Positions 22,403-34,515 are shown, counted from the first letter of the stretch. The stretch is 64,000 nt of DNA from Volutella citrinella (GCA_034401135.1 JAWZSP010000006.1:248001-312000), one strand, 5' to 3'. Numbers and translations: made by a program. Notes: generated from the letters alone by a model not told the origin.

Positions 22403-24047
22403 CTTGAGAAATTGGTGAATGAGGGCTGTTTTTGATTGGCTCAACAGTTCTCCTGACACCTGCGATGAAGATGATGAGGTGTCGAGCGAATTGCGCGACG
22501 AGGGTCGGCTTATTTGTATCCCACAGGTCGGATGCTACGCTCTTCTTCCCAACTAGCGTCCATCGACCATTGCGCCCATGTTCTCGCATTTCCGGCCGGA
22601 CAAACGGCTTTCAGTCGCTGCATCCCATCTCTCAAGGCAGGCATTGAGCCGAGTTTGGTGGCAAAGCACGCTTACCAAACCTGCTATATCTGTAAAGTCC
22701 CGCGATGATCCTTCTGTAGAGAGAAGGTGAAGTTGGCCAAGCCCGTGTTATCTGCGCCGCCAAGATTGGCGACCAGGGGACTGGGGGTTCTTTTGCCTGG
22801 CCTTATAGCTTAGCACAGGGGAATCCCACTCTACAGACACTCGTGATGACAATACGGGTTGCTGTTATTGACGGCGATCTGAGCCCCGCATTCTGCCAAG
22901 AGCAATACTAGGACAAGGCCGATTGAGCGACATAGTTATTTGCAAATAGGGATTGGGCTACAGATTAGGAGCGATAAAGATGTGGGGATCTTAGTTCTAA
23001 TCAGGAATAGTCGAGGTTCTTTTGGCGTGGACGTGACGATCGGCAGTGGAGGCCAAGATTGTGTGAGACGTCATTGGACGGCAGCGTTGTATTGTTGGGG
23101 CATAGGGACCTGCTGAAAATGGCAAGCATCCGAACAGACGACCAAGCCAATGGGCGTTTCGAATAAGATTGTGATGGCGATGTAGAGGGTTACTGGTCAA
23201 GTGGAGCGGCGATGGTCACAGCAGGCGGCCTTATGACGTGCAACCCATTGGTGACGGGAACCCAGCACTTGTCTCGTTTGGTTCATTCTGCTCCTGCCCG
23301 ACAAGAATGCGTGGAGTTTGCATTTATATAGTCCATTGTCCCGTCCTCAAGAAGCCTGCTCACCTCTACACCAATGACAGGGCTATTGATGGTAATCGAT
23401 GAAATCTGCATACTCGCGTTTCCGTCTTTTCTTGCTCAGCATTATGAGGAGCAAGAGAAGTCGAGTCGATGAGCACACAAGACTCTTTTTCACTAACACA
23501 CATGGCCTTCATGATTCTGCACGACTATTCTACGATTGGAAATTATGCTTCTCAGTTCCGCAACATGATTCACCAGATCCGCAGTGCGCCATCTGATGAC
23601 CATTCTTGTGTCTAGGGTACGCTTGCCAGCACCACCACCAGACTTATCAGGTTTTTATTAATCATCTTCTCATTTAAACTTTCTTCGGGGTTGACTGTTA
23701 CTGAATACATGCCTAGATAACAGAGAAATTGACTACTGCATGTGCGAGCATTGGGCGCGGTCGCTATTTGCTGCTTAGTGGGCATCAATTACATCGACGT
23801 GCCCATGGCGCCTCTCCATACCTACAACTATTAGTGATCTAATAAACAAAAACATCGGGTGAGATAACATGGAGGTGTAAATGGTGTCGGTGAAGGGTTT
23901 GAAGGGGGAGAACAAGGCCGCGGACAGCGTGTATCACGAGGTCATTGAATGTACCCTTGAGGCTGGGCATCGGGCCACGGACAACTACACACCCGACACA
24001 TGAAGCGCCTGCCGCTGCCCACGCCTAGGACAATCTGTGCGGGCTTC

Positions 24048-24220
24048 TGCGGCGTCTTGCGGATTTCTGCGGCAACGTGTGGGTCTTGCGGCATTGCCAT
24101 GTGGCGGCCTTGTGTGGATCATGCGGCATCTTGCGGCCCTTTCGGGTTCCTGCAGCGGCACGGGACTCAGCAGATTCTTGTTTCGTATATGCGGTTGGGG
24201 ACTGAACCTATTCACTGCGG
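24048..24220 (+). repeat. TGCGG word cluster with 10-bp phasing
   Basis: TGCGG occurs at 24048, 24058, 24068, 24087, 24122, 24132, 24190 and 24216. The first three are exactly 10 bp apart, as are the 24122/24132 pair, with TCT or CTT often preceding. This looks like a degenerate short tandem repeat or a helically phased site cluster about 1 kb upstream of the cyanide hydratase gene. Confidence 0.6.
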
Positions 24221-25044
24221 CACATACAAGCCTACAAGGCCGGGGCACCACAAGGGCTAGCTGGTAACTTACTCGACAAGCCCTTCCGATGTTGGTCTAC
24301 TTAGCCTACTGTTGTTGGGATCCTCTTCATCCAAGTACTGGGTTCATGTAGAGCGATGTACCTAGTAGTATGTATCTATCCGATCCGCTACCTAGTCCAT
24401 AGATATTCTGCGGGTTGTGGAGTCATTAAACCTTGACGATGCTTACGCCTCGGCAGAGAAAAGATGGACTGGAAATCAGACACTGTGCCACTTCATGACT
24501 GCGTTGCAACTCTGGACCGTCTTGGGTGCGTGGTCCATTGCACAATTCTAGATTGGTATTGAACGCCAATTTATTGACTAAGAATGCATTCATCTCGAAG
24601 AGTATAAATTATTTATCTCAATCTTCCTCGTAGCTGGGTAGAATTGAATGTTCATGACACAAAGCTGTCCAAGACCCTCCGCAAGCTTTGCATGACCTCT
24701 TGTACACATCGCGGTCTCTGCTTGTGAAAGCACCTGACTTTCCGAAGCATTGACGAGCCAACGCCGAGATTCCGCTACAGTGCACAGCTTATTCTCAGCT
24801 CTGTGACGGAGTGTAGCCCCAGAAGCTGATACCACCCAAGGGAGTTTCCGGCGGGTCCTATGCATGATGCACATCGCCGCATCGGCCAGCATCCCTCTAG
24901 GCGCTCGGAAGGCGGGACGTCCGGGTCACGCCATGGAGATGAACGGCGCAACCCGGAGCACTGCATCTCGCCGCATCTGCCGAAGGACAGACGCAGCGGC
25001 GTGAAATATTCCGCTGGTGTTTGGACCATATGTAGACTTCTGAG

Positions 25045-25050
25045 TATAAA
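25045..25050 (+). promoter_or_regulatory. TATA box of the cyanide hydratase gene
   Basis: TATAAA in the context GAGTATAAAACC lies 138 bp before the chosen ATG at 25183. Spacing and context fit a strong, inducible fungal promoter. No binding site for a specific regulator was identified. Confidence 0.5.
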
Positions 25051-25182
25051 ACCAGCTCTAGATCTCCAACTACCATCGACGAATTCCGACATCATCACGC
25101 ATCTCCCATGACCAGATCCGCATACCAAGCCCTCCCTCAACATTCAAAAGATTCTCACACATCGCCTAGCGAAACCGCAAAC

Positions 25183-26349
25183 ATGGTCATCACCAAGTAC
25201 AAGGCCGCTGCTGTTACCTCCGAGCCCAGCGTAACGCACTCTCGCCTTAACGTCAACACAGCACATTCAACTAACCATGATACTTGTAGTGGTTCGACTT
25301 GGAGGGCGGTGTCCAAAAGACAATCAAGTTCATCAACGAGGCTGGTGAAGCTGGTTGCAAGCTCGTTGCATTCCCCGAAGTTTGTATGACACACCCATCC
25401 AACTGTCCTATTCTCACTCATGGTATACTGACCAATGCAAGGGATGCCCGGATACCCCTACTGGATGTGGAAGGTCAACTACCTTCAGTCGCTGCCCATG
25501 CTGAAGCGATACCGCGAGAACTCCTTGGCCGTTGATTCCGAGGAGATGCGCCGCATTCGTCGCGCTGCCCGCGACAACCAGATCTTTGTATCCCTTGGCT
25601 TCTCCGAGATTGACCACGCCACTCTCTATCTATCTCAGGTACTCATTGGACCTGATGGCGCCGTCATCAACCATCGCCGCAAGATCAAGCCCACCCACGT
25701 CGAGAAGCTCGTCTATGGGGATGGCTCCGGCGACACCTTCATGTCCGTCTCCGAGACCGAGATTGGACGTCTCGGCCAACTCAACTGCTGGGAGAACATG
25801 AACCCTTTCCTCAAGTCGCTCAACGTGTCGGCTGGCGAACAGATTCACATTGCCGGCTGGCCCGTCTACCCCGGTATCGAGCGCCAAGTCGCCCCTGATC
25901 CTGCCACCAACTACGCCGATGCTGCTGCGGACTTGGTTACTCCCGCATACGCCATTGAGACTGGTACTTGGGTTCTTGCTCCCTTCCAGCGCTTGTCCGT
26001 CGAGGGTCTGCGCATCAACACTCCCGAGGGTGTCGAGCCGGAGACTGATCCCACCCCGTACAACGGCCACGCGCGCATCTACAGGCCAGACGGCAGCCTC
26101 CACACCAAGCCTGAGAAGGACTTTGATGGCCTCCTCTTTGTTGACATTGACTTGAACGAGACGCACCTGACCAAGGTCCTCGCTGACTTTGCCGGCCACT
26201 ACATGCGACCTGACCTCATCCGCCTTCTTGTGGATACCCGCCGCAAGGAATTGATCACCGAGGCCGATGGTTCCGCTGGAATCACCAGCTACTCGACTAG
26301 GCAGCGACTCGGGCTGGATCGTCCGTTGAACGACGAGGAGGAATCTTGA
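25183..26349 (+). CDS. cyanide hydratase (nitrilase superfamily, 349 aa)
   Basis: Three exons: 25183-25230, 25290-25383 and 25442-26349, giving 349 aa. The joins rebuild EPSWFDLEGG and [16 protein letters not shown], both conserved in fungal cyanide hydratases. The nitrilase triad falls at the canonical numbers: Glu46 (FPEVW), Lys128 ([13 protein letters not shown]) and Cys163 ([11 protein letters not shown]). [20 protein letters not shown] near the C-terminus is typical of cyanide hydratases rather than plant-type nitrilases. The family converts HCN to formamide and forms helical filaments; broad nitrilase activity is possible. An in-frame ATG at 25108 would add 25 residues, but [15 protein letters not shown] is the conserved start. 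The gene has no close neighbour. Confidence 0.92.
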
Positions 26350-27164
26350 ATTGCATCTTCCAATACGTCTTCGGTGCTGGATAATATGTCTATGGACTGT
26401 AGGAAGAGATTGATGTCATTGACTGTGCCAGACGCTGTGGCCTCACAGGTGGACACGAGATTACATCTGCCCTTCTTTGGCACACTGTAAAATAACTTAG
26501 TATCTTGACTAGGAGAGACAGTAGAAAATCTCAGCTTCACCAAATTTTATATTCAGACTTTTCCTAATGTCTAGCAAGAAGGGATATCTAGCCTGTCCAG
26601 GACGCAGGTTCCACCCCCAAGAAGCCGGCATCAGCTCCTTGTGGGACAGGACAAACCGCTTTGGCAGCATAGACACACCAGTCAAGGTGGCACAATTCGG
26701 AGATTAAGCATCCACAAACCACCCTGCTGTCTTCAGCCCTTGGCGGAGTCTTGTCATGTAAAGCAGGCCGTTCTGGAAGGACTGGTGAACCCCTGTACTT
26801 CGGCACTCGGAGGCACATGAGACCCATATTTTCCGAAGCTCGGGAGTAACCGCCCCTGGCGATGCCAAAACTTTGGAGCTTGGCCACCGACCATCCCCGA
26901 GAAGAAAAAGACGGGAGGCGACGCCAAGTTCCGAGCCCCGAGCCCAGCCTGGCAATTCTCCACAAAAGCCAGCCAATCCCAGCCCCGCCATCGCATTCAC
27001 GGAGGGTCGCCTGAAAAAGCTTGGGCCGGCCCCCCAAGCTTCGGGCCTCCTTTGCGAATCATCGCTCCATGGCCACGCGTTATTGCTCTATTCTTCAACT
27101 GTGGACCCCTTGCATCATTTCGCATCGGTATAAGCTCCATCAGGTAGTAAGAGACAGCAACAGC
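26350..27164. other. intergenic region with a hairpin
   Basis: 815 bp between cyanide hydratase and the next Zn2Cys6 gene. Minus-strand frames at 26588-27037 are open but show no family features. A perfect 9-bp inverted repeat (AAGCTTGGG at 27017-27025, CCCAAGCTT at 27033-27041) lies about 125 bp before the downstream ATG. Confidence 0.45.
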
Positions 27165-28962
27165 ATGCGCCGAATTGCGTCCAAGGCGTGTGACCTCTGC
27201 CGAGTACGCAAAAGCCAAGTGAGTTGGAAACAAATCGTGGCATGGGCGCTTGACTGATTCAATGCAGTGTGTATTCGACACCAACGCATCTGCCAAATGC
27301 AGGAAATGCACACAGCAAGCCAAGGATTGCACCTTTCGCATGGGCCATAGACCCAGAGGGCCTCGCTCAAGGTGAGCTGCGCCTGTCCTGTCACACCCAG
27401 TCGTCATTCCGCGTACTGACACGACTCGAGTCGACAACCCGAGCAAGATGAGCCACCACTATCAAAAGTTGTGATTGAGCACCTCTGCTCCGTCGACATG
27501 CTGCACCAACTTATACGCGGGTTCGACCACTTCGTATACCCCTTGTTCCCCCTTGTAGACCAAGCCACATGCCATCAGATGCTTGAAAGCAGCATGTTCA
27601 TCACAGACCCAGCCTTTCTCCGCCGCTGCTTGGCCCTCTGCGCCATCACAGTCTCCTCTGCTCCCAACAAGGAGCCCGAGTATTGCGTGGGGAAATATGA
27701 TACGTGCCGCAGCTTCGTCATGAGAGCGTGCGACTTGGTCGTGATGAGTAGGCTTGCAACGCAGCCGGAATGGGAGGACAAGCCATCCGTTGACATGGCC
27801 ATCGACTCTATACTCCTGTCACACGCCTGCCATTACGTCAGGCGAACGAGGCGGGGATGGTCGTTTGCGAATGAGGCTTCCCTCATGATTCGAGACCTGC
27901 AACTTCACCGACATGAAGGCCTTCGTGGGCAAAGCCCTACACAACGTGAGTTGTGCAAGCGAGCATTCTGGTGTCTCGTTTTGATGCAACTGTCAGTATA
28001 AGTCCCCGCAACTGAACTTATCGGTTTTCTGACCCACGGTACAGCCAGGATACTTTTATTTCGCCTAAACCACTTCTTGTCGCGGGGTTCCCGCCACAGA
28101 ACACTGGCTGGGGCTTGATGATGCTGTCTACGGGGCAAGACTCTGGAGTAGAAGAAGGAGCCGTTCCTGCTTCGGCCGATCCAGATCTTTCGTTCAGCTC
28201 TATCACAGGCTTTGTATACTTGATGAAGCTCGTCCATTGTATTCGGGATATCCTTGCAGATACAAGATACAGAGCATGCTTGACGGGTCTTATGCCGAAT
28301 CTGGACGCGTTAGAACTCCAAGTCACACGAAGCACCATGGTTGATAGATTGGAGAAACCGGCCTTTGCTCAGCGTCTTGCGGTTGCCACTGAAATATCTG
28401 CGAGATTACAACAAGTTGTCCAAGATATGCCAAGCGGGATCCTGGAACAGACAATCGACATGCAGCATCCTTACACAGAAGTTGCTCTGGTAACGGTCCA
28501 GATCACTTGTCTGTATTTCACCAACGCCTTCATGGAAGTCATATTTAGTCAGTCTAGCGACTTCCGGGGCGAAGACGTGCGATCTGCTCTCGAAGCCCAC
28601 AGCCACGGGCGTTCACCCCATGGGCAGGACGACAAGATGGAACTGTGGGCAATGAGGGAGGCGATCGCAAAGAGACTACTATATATCTTGGAGTCAAATC
28701 AGCTCAAGACGTTCGAGCTTAATGGCTTTTCTTTGGTAAGTGGAATAATTCAAGGGTTATTGAGGCATGGCTAATTGCGCTTGTACTTTACTAGATTCAC
28801 CAAATACGGAAGATAGCTTCCAGTTTACTAGATTGCCAAGAGGACGCGGAGTTTGTCTCTGTGTCTGGAGGAAAGCCAGGGTTTTACTTGGCTGAGTTTA
28901 GCAGGATCTTGGCCGGAATAGATCTCAATGCAGCGGTCAGCGCTGATGTTGAAGAGAGATAG
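27165..28962 (+). CDS. Zn2Cys6 transcription factor (525 aa)
   Basis: Five exons: 27165-27218, 27268-27371, 27431-27991, 28045-28735 and 28795-28962, giving 525 aa. The first intron splits the zinc cluster between KSQ and CVF, so that KACDLCRVRKSQCVFD and KCRKCTQQAKDC are rebuilt with spacing C-x2-C-x6-C and C-x2-C-x6-C. A basic tail (HRPRGPRSR) follows. The middle carries the fungal-specific regulatory domain with HLCSVDMLHQLIRGFDHFVY, RAFWCLVLMQLQDTFISPKP and a typical helical C-terminus. It is followed, convergently, by the sugar transporter and then the GH3 gene, so control of sugar uptake and glucoside hydrolysis is the natural guess. That link is inference. Confidence 0.87.
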
Positions 28963-29141
28963 TGCTCAACACAATGTAACCAATAGAGAAACCTGAGGTC
29001 AACAGTGGTGGCCGTATTTATACCATGGGTGCAATTCAAGAGTCTCAATATTCTAGCCATGCACATTCTGAGTGTATTTTCAACATGCTACCACTACGAA
29101 GCTATGATGGCCCGGACATTCAGCCATCCACAGTTTCTCAT

Positions 29142-30984
29142 TCATTGGGCGCGATCCTCCGAAGTCTTGCTGTCCACCAAGACGACAAGATTATGGGTAG
29201 ACCACTTGCGAGGAGGCACGCCAAGCTTCCACAGCTGGTCAATTTCCGAGTATGTTCTGCCCTTTGTCTCGGGAACAAAGAAGTAGATGAAGATGATGGA
29301 GAGAATGAGAAGCGCAGCATAGACGAATCCAATCTTTCCCTGGAGGTTTCCTTGGTCGGGATTCACAGCATATGGTAGGGACAAGCCCCAGATAGATGCT
29401 GTGAGAGCGTTGAAAATAGTGCAGAGAGCTTGTGTAGGAGTTCGAAGAGAGGACGTCGCGTTCTCGGATGCGATAGGCCAAGCGGCTGCGCCTACTGTAC
29501 CCTGGTATGCTAGACAAGGGGTGTTAGTTTCGATATTGACAAGATTAGACGCCTTCGGCGACTCACTGAAACCCCAAATGCCCATGAAGACAATCTGCAC
29601 CGTCAACGCGGCCTGGCTTGTTGTTGCAACAGCGAGGACGGCAATGATCAGAAGGGTGACGAGCAGAACAGAAGATCCCCAGAGGATGGTTCCCCTACGG
29701 CCGAGAAACTCAACAAGAAACCAGCTGCACATGTTTCCCACCACCATGACGCCAGAAATGATAATGGTCATGTCAAACGACTTGGCCGGTGACATGCCTG
29801 CAAGCTGCATGAAGTAACTCATGTAACCAACGACCCAGCCCATGCCCGAGAAGTTCTGGATGACGAATGCCATGATGGCCACGAGGGTTCGCTTCCAGTT
29901 GTCCTTATTGAAGCAGTCTTGAAACGTGCCCTGTGTCTTTTGGGACTCGGACTCTTGATGCAGAGCTGACTTGATCTCTGCAAGACGACCGTCGACATCG
30001 TAGGAGGGGTTGTACAGTTTCGTAATGACTTGTCGTGCATTATCCTCCTGGCCCTGCGAGACATACCAGTAGGGAGACCTAGGCATCGTTAGAGAAGAAA
30101 ATGAAAGGCCATGAAGCATGACTTACTCTGGCAAGAGAGGGAGGACGAGGAGAGAAACGCCGACAAATCCCCACTGCACAGCAAAGAGCAGACGGTACGT
30201 CAGCTTGCCCGAGTAGTTGCTCGCCTCGCGAAGCACGCCATAGCCAATGGTATTCCCGAGCACAATGGCAAGATTCATGCCGCCAGTGATGGCACCACGA
30301 ACAGCCAAGGGCGACATCTCAGAGGCGTACGTCGGGGCAATTGTTGCAAAGGCACCCAGAGGCAACCCAGTCAAGAGCTTGCTTCCGAAGAATTGTGCGG
30401 GTGTAGTGCAGAAAAATTGCAGGAAGACGCCGGCAATGTTGATGATGTAGGCACCCGCGATGGTTCGTTTTCGTCCGAGTCGCTGAACAACGGGTCCGAC
30501 GGCGATTCCACCGAGGATGAGTCCTGCCAAAGGACGCACGTTAGATCAAGCCTGGAGGATGCCGCAGAGGGGAGCAGTTACTTACCCGCAAAGAAGCCAG
30601 CCTGGAAGCCAAGCTGCCACTCAGCACTGACAACGTAGTCACCGCCAAACGGAAACCCAAAGTCCTTGCGGAACTGTGCGATGGAGATGACGACGCTGCC
30701 GGCCAAGGCGTCGTATCCGTACATGATGCAGACGAAGAACATGTAGCCACCTGGGACAAACGGTTAGATGTACTCTGCAATAATGAACTGAACGTCTTAC
30801 ACCACAACAGGGGCTTCCAGCTTTCCTTGATGGCCTCCCCGGTGCTCATGTCGTGCTGTTTCTTCTGGAAGCGCGTCAGGGATGCATCCGCGACGACAAC
30901 GGACTCTCCGTTGCCATGGGGAGGTTCAGCGAGAGATGCACTCTCAGCATGAGTGGTTGTCTCGCCTTTATCTGGAGCAGACAT
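29142..30984 (-). CDS. MFS sugar transporter (541 aa)
   Basis: Five exons on the minus strand: 30984-30801, 30750-30586, 30523-30127, 30078-29567 and 29509-29142, giving 541 aa with twelve predicted helices. Sugar-porter motifs are present: GRKRTI after the second helix, PESPYWYVSQGQ before the central loop, EFLGRRGTIL, and PETKGRTYSEIDQLW at the end. The N-terminal 45 residues are hydrophilic. It is expected at the plasma membrane as a sugar/H+ symporter of the maltose/alpha-glucoside-like group; the sugar cannot be read from sequence. The last intron (29510-29566, 57 nt) is in frame and free of stops, so its retention would add 19 residues. It diverges from the GH3 gene across an 805-bp spacer with the CGGACAA array. 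Confidence 0.88.
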
Positions 30985-31789
30985 TGAGGGCGGTTCTGAT
31001 ATCCCAAAAAGACTCGCAAAAATTCGTGACAGAGTAATCTGAGTAATTGATAGAGGCGGAGGATTGAAGACAATGGCACCTTTCTGGGACGATCCTTGGG
31101 GAACACTGCGAGTTTAAATCCTCAGGGTCAAATTGCCTCTCGTTCTAGGCCCTCCCGGAGTCATGCGACCGGTGTTGAGGGAAGGCCAAGTTCTGATGGC
31201 CTCGTGAGACCTTTCGTGGGCCAACTCTGGGGAAATCCGGGGGCTCTGGGGGCTAGTGTCAAAGAGGAGAAACAACGGACAAATGGTGGATTCCCAGCTC
31301 AACTAGTGAGACCAATGGGAATGCTAGCGCGGGAGAGGAGAAATGGCGGACAAATAATGGATCCCCAGTCGAGTCAGACCTTCGGGTGCTAGCCCACTGG
31401 CGAGATTTCCGAGTGCGGGACTCATGAGGGAATACCATGCACGATCCGTGTCGCGATTGTGGAGTGCAGAGCCCGTGGCCACGGCCACGGGACAAGGGGA
31501 TGGGCTGATTAGTGGACAAGTTGACGGACAAGTTGACGGACAAAACGACGGACAATTTGCGGGCTCCGCTCCAAGTCAGGAGTGATCCGTGTTGGTATGT
31601 GCCCGACTCCGAACCAACGTTCAATCGACAGTTCGAGTCAAGGATATTCGGGTGATAAATGCAGCGTTGGTTCGGTCGGTCTCACAGTCGACACAGGTAT
31701 CCCCTTCTCTCAACATTGCATTAGTTCTTTCATTCCCTAGACCCGCGTCCTATCATCTCCGTTCCATCACTCCCAGACATTCAGTAATC
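30985..31789. promoter_or_regulatory. divergent promoter region with CGGACAA array
   Basis: This 805-bp spacer lies between the divergent sugar transporter and GH3 genes. Exact CGGACAA occurs at 31276, 31347, 31525, 31537 and 31549, the last three at 12-bp intervals, with near matches at 31513 (TGGACAA) and 31489. CGG is the half-site typical of Zn2Cys6 factors. An inverted repeat CCCGTGG/CCACGGG lies at 31472-31491. No gene is seen here. Confidence 0.65.
31512..31557 (+). repeat. 12-bp tandem repeat
   Basis: Four successive units of the form (G/A)(T/A)(G/C)GACAA(G/A)(T/A).. repeat with a 12-bp period; three contain exact CGGACAA. It is embedded in the divergent promoter about 230-280 bp from the GH3 start. 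Confidence 0.7.
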
Positions 31790-34515
31790 ATGGGGACCGT
31801 CGATGTTGATGCCCTTCTTGGGCAAATGACCCTCGACGAGAAAATCCTTCTTTTAGCCGGCAAGAACTTCTGGGAGACGCACGAGATTGAACGCCTCAAC
31901 ATCCCGTCGCTCAAAGTCACCGACGGACCCAGCGGCGCTAGAGGAGACACGTTCATTGACGGCACTCCCGCAGCATGCTTCCCGGCCTGCGTCTCCCTGG
32001 CTGCCACGTTTGACCGCCAGTTGGCGCGACGCATTGGAAAGGCGCTCGCCGAGGAGACGCAGTCCAAGGGTGCCTATGTGCTGCTGGGTCCTACCGTCTG
32101 CATCCATCGATCTCCTCTTGGTGGCCGCAACTTTGAGTCATTCTCTGAGGATCCTCTTCTTGCGGGTGTTCTTGGTGGTGAGTACGTCAGGGGCCTGCAG
32201 AGCGAACGAGTTGCTGCATCGGTCAAGCACTTTTTTGCCAATGAACAAGATACTCGCCGGTTCGTTGTCAACGAGACCATCTCGGAGCGGGCTCTGCGGT
32301 ACGTTGATGTTCTCCAGACAGGCCGTTGGCGACCCAATTGCGTCAACGGGACTAACCATTCATCAGGGAGATCTACTTGAAGCCTTTCGAGATTGTGGTC
32401 AAGGAAGCCAAACCCTGGACTCTCATGTCTGCATATCCCAAAGTCAATGGCAACTACATTGACGCTACCTCCACCTGGCTGACCAAGGTCCTTCGAAATG
32501 AATGGGGATTCGACGGTCTAACAATGAGCGACTGGGGCGCAGCTTCTACGGTGGACTGCGTAGCTAATGGGTAAGTTCGAAACATCTGCAGTACGTGCTA
32601 TGACCTGACTGACGACTGTAGGCTTGATTTGGAAATGCCAGGCCCTGCAAGACACACGACTGTGGCCAAGGTCCATGAAGAGCTGAAGCAGGGTAGACTA
32701 CAAGAGCAAGAGATCGATGCTAGGGTTCGAGCTTCTCTCGTGCTGCTTGACAGAGTCGGCAAATTTGACGACCGACGCCCAACACCAGCAGAACAGGCCA
32801 TTGACCGTCCCGAGCATAGAGCACTCATCAGAGAGGCTGGCGCTGCTGGGATGGTGCTTCTCAAGAATGAGGGCCAGATTCTGCCAATCGATATCAGAAA
32901 GACCAAGAAAATTGCTCTCCTTGGGCCTTTGGCAAACCATGCTTCCGCACACGGTGGTGGGAGCTCATTCTTGACGTGTCACTACAAAGTGAGCCCTATG
33001 GAGGCCTTTACAACGCGCTATGGCTCCGAGGTGGAATTCACCTACTCAAAGGGTACGTCCATCTCAATAAGCTTCCGTGTATCAATACGTCGAGAAGTAG
33101 TGCTAACAGTCTCTAAAGGCTGCGAAATCTATCGCTCACTCCCCGACTTTGTCGAGGGTGTGACAAACAGGAACGGCTCCAAAGGCTTTGACGTCGACTA
33201 TTTTACATCATACGATGCCACTGGCGAGCCCATCAAGACAGAAGCAGTCCATCGGAGCTACTTTACAACGCACGACCAGATCGACATCAAGACCAAGGCC
33301 ATGAGCGCACGAATGAGTGGCATCTACCAGCCTGCCGAGACTGGCTCCCACTACCTAAGCTTGTCGGGGGCTGGCACCACAAAGCTAACCATCAATGGCG
33401 ACCACGTCGTCACACAAGCCTCAGCTATCCCAGATGCCATGGCCTTCATTGCGGGTTGCCAAGACGAGCTGAGGGGCCAGTACTTTTTCGAAGCGGGAAA
33501 GACGTACAACGTTGAGGCTGTCACCACTATGCCTGATGTGTGTGTGTCTGACAGCCACATTCTCGACAAGCAGCTCTGCACGCATATTGGCTTTGTGGCT
33601 CAGTCCCAGATGGAGCGCAACCTTGAGCAGGAAGCTGTCGAGCTGGCTCGCGAGGCTGAAGTTGCCCTGCTGTTTGTCGGCAACACGTACCAGTGGGAGT
33701 CTGAGGGCCAGGATATGGGTGCCATGGTCCTCCCGCCGTATGATACGAGGACACAGGATGCTCTGATAGCTGCAGTTGTAGCAGCCAACCCCAATACGGT
33801 TGTCGTGATGAACACGGGCGTTCCTGTCGAGCTGCCGTGGCTCGATCAGGTTCCCAGTCTATTACAGGGATGGTACGCGGGCCAAGAAGTCGGTAATGCG
33901 CTCGTCGATGTTCTCGTCGGCGATGTGAACCCATCTGGCAAGCTTCCCATATCATGGCCAAAAGCTTACTCTCACACTGCGTGCTACGGAAACTTTGGTC
34001 TGGATTCCATGGAGTCCAAACAAGTCGACTATGTGGAGGGGGTGTTTGTTGGATACCGCCATTTCGACCGCCACTGGAAGGGAGACAAGCAAGTGCAGTT
34101 CCCCTTTGGCTACGGCCTCAGCTACACTGAATTCGGCATCTCGGACATCGACGTCACTGGGTCGCTCGCCTCAACCGGATCCAAGGTTACCGTCTCCGCC
34201 AAGGTAAAAAATCAGGGCCAGCGGGCTGGTGCGCAAACACTTCAGGTATACGTCGCTCCTCCTCGCACGCAAGGCCTAGAGAGACCGATAAAGGAGCTGG
34301 CTGGGTTTTCCAAAGTCCATCTTTTGCCAGGAGAGGAGCAACAGGTACAAGTTTCAATTGACGAAAATAGTGCGGCATTCTGGGATGAGGAAAAGAGCAT
34401 GTGGAGGGTTGTCCCGGGTCGCTATGGTATCATCCTTGCGACCAGTTCGTCTCCTGATGATGTTATTCACCAGGCGGAAATTTCTGTTGATGAGGGATAT
34501 GCATTTGGCCCCTAA
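31790..34515 (+). CDS. GH3 beta-glucosidase with PA14 and Fn3-like domains (846 aa)
   Basis: Four exons: 31790-32298, 32367-32570, 32622-33052 and 33119-34515, giving 846 aa. The start is ATG 31790 (MGTVDVDALLGQMTLDEKI). GH3 marks include LKVTDGPSGARG, GRNFESFSEDP, SVKHFFANEQD and LTMSDWGA with the catalytic Asp at about 225. The second GH3 domain follows (GMVLLKNEGQILPI), with a PA14 insertion (about residues 400-530). Next comes VALLFVGNTYQWESEGQD and a C-terminal Fn3-like domain (QTLQVYVAPP, LAGFSKVHLLPGE). No signal peptide is visible, so it should be intracellular, acting on imported glucosides. This fits the divergent sugar transporter. The third intron (33053-33118, 66 nt) is in frame without stops. 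Confidence 0.9.

Larger units (their letters stand above)
22403..25182. other. long intergenic region without a supported gene
   Basis: About 2.8 kb. I examined both strands. Frames such as 24775-25143 (-) and 24037-24267 (+) lack start context, introns and family motifs. The stretch 24048-24220 contains eight TGCGG words (separate entry). The last 140 bp form the cyanide hydratase promoter with a TATA box. A non-coding transcript cannot be excluded. Confidence 0.45.

Noticed and set aside
24775..25143. 122-codon minus-strand frame before cyanide hydratase
   Set aside because: It overlaps the TATA box and promoter of the real gene and has no recognised motif.
26588..27037. 149-codon minus-strand frame
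   Set aside because: It is Trp/Gly/Arg-rich nonsense-like text without homology cues, in a likely promoter.
31472..31491. CCCGTGG/CCACGGG palindrome as transposon end
   Set aside because: There is no target-site duplication or transposase; it more likely belongs to the promoter.
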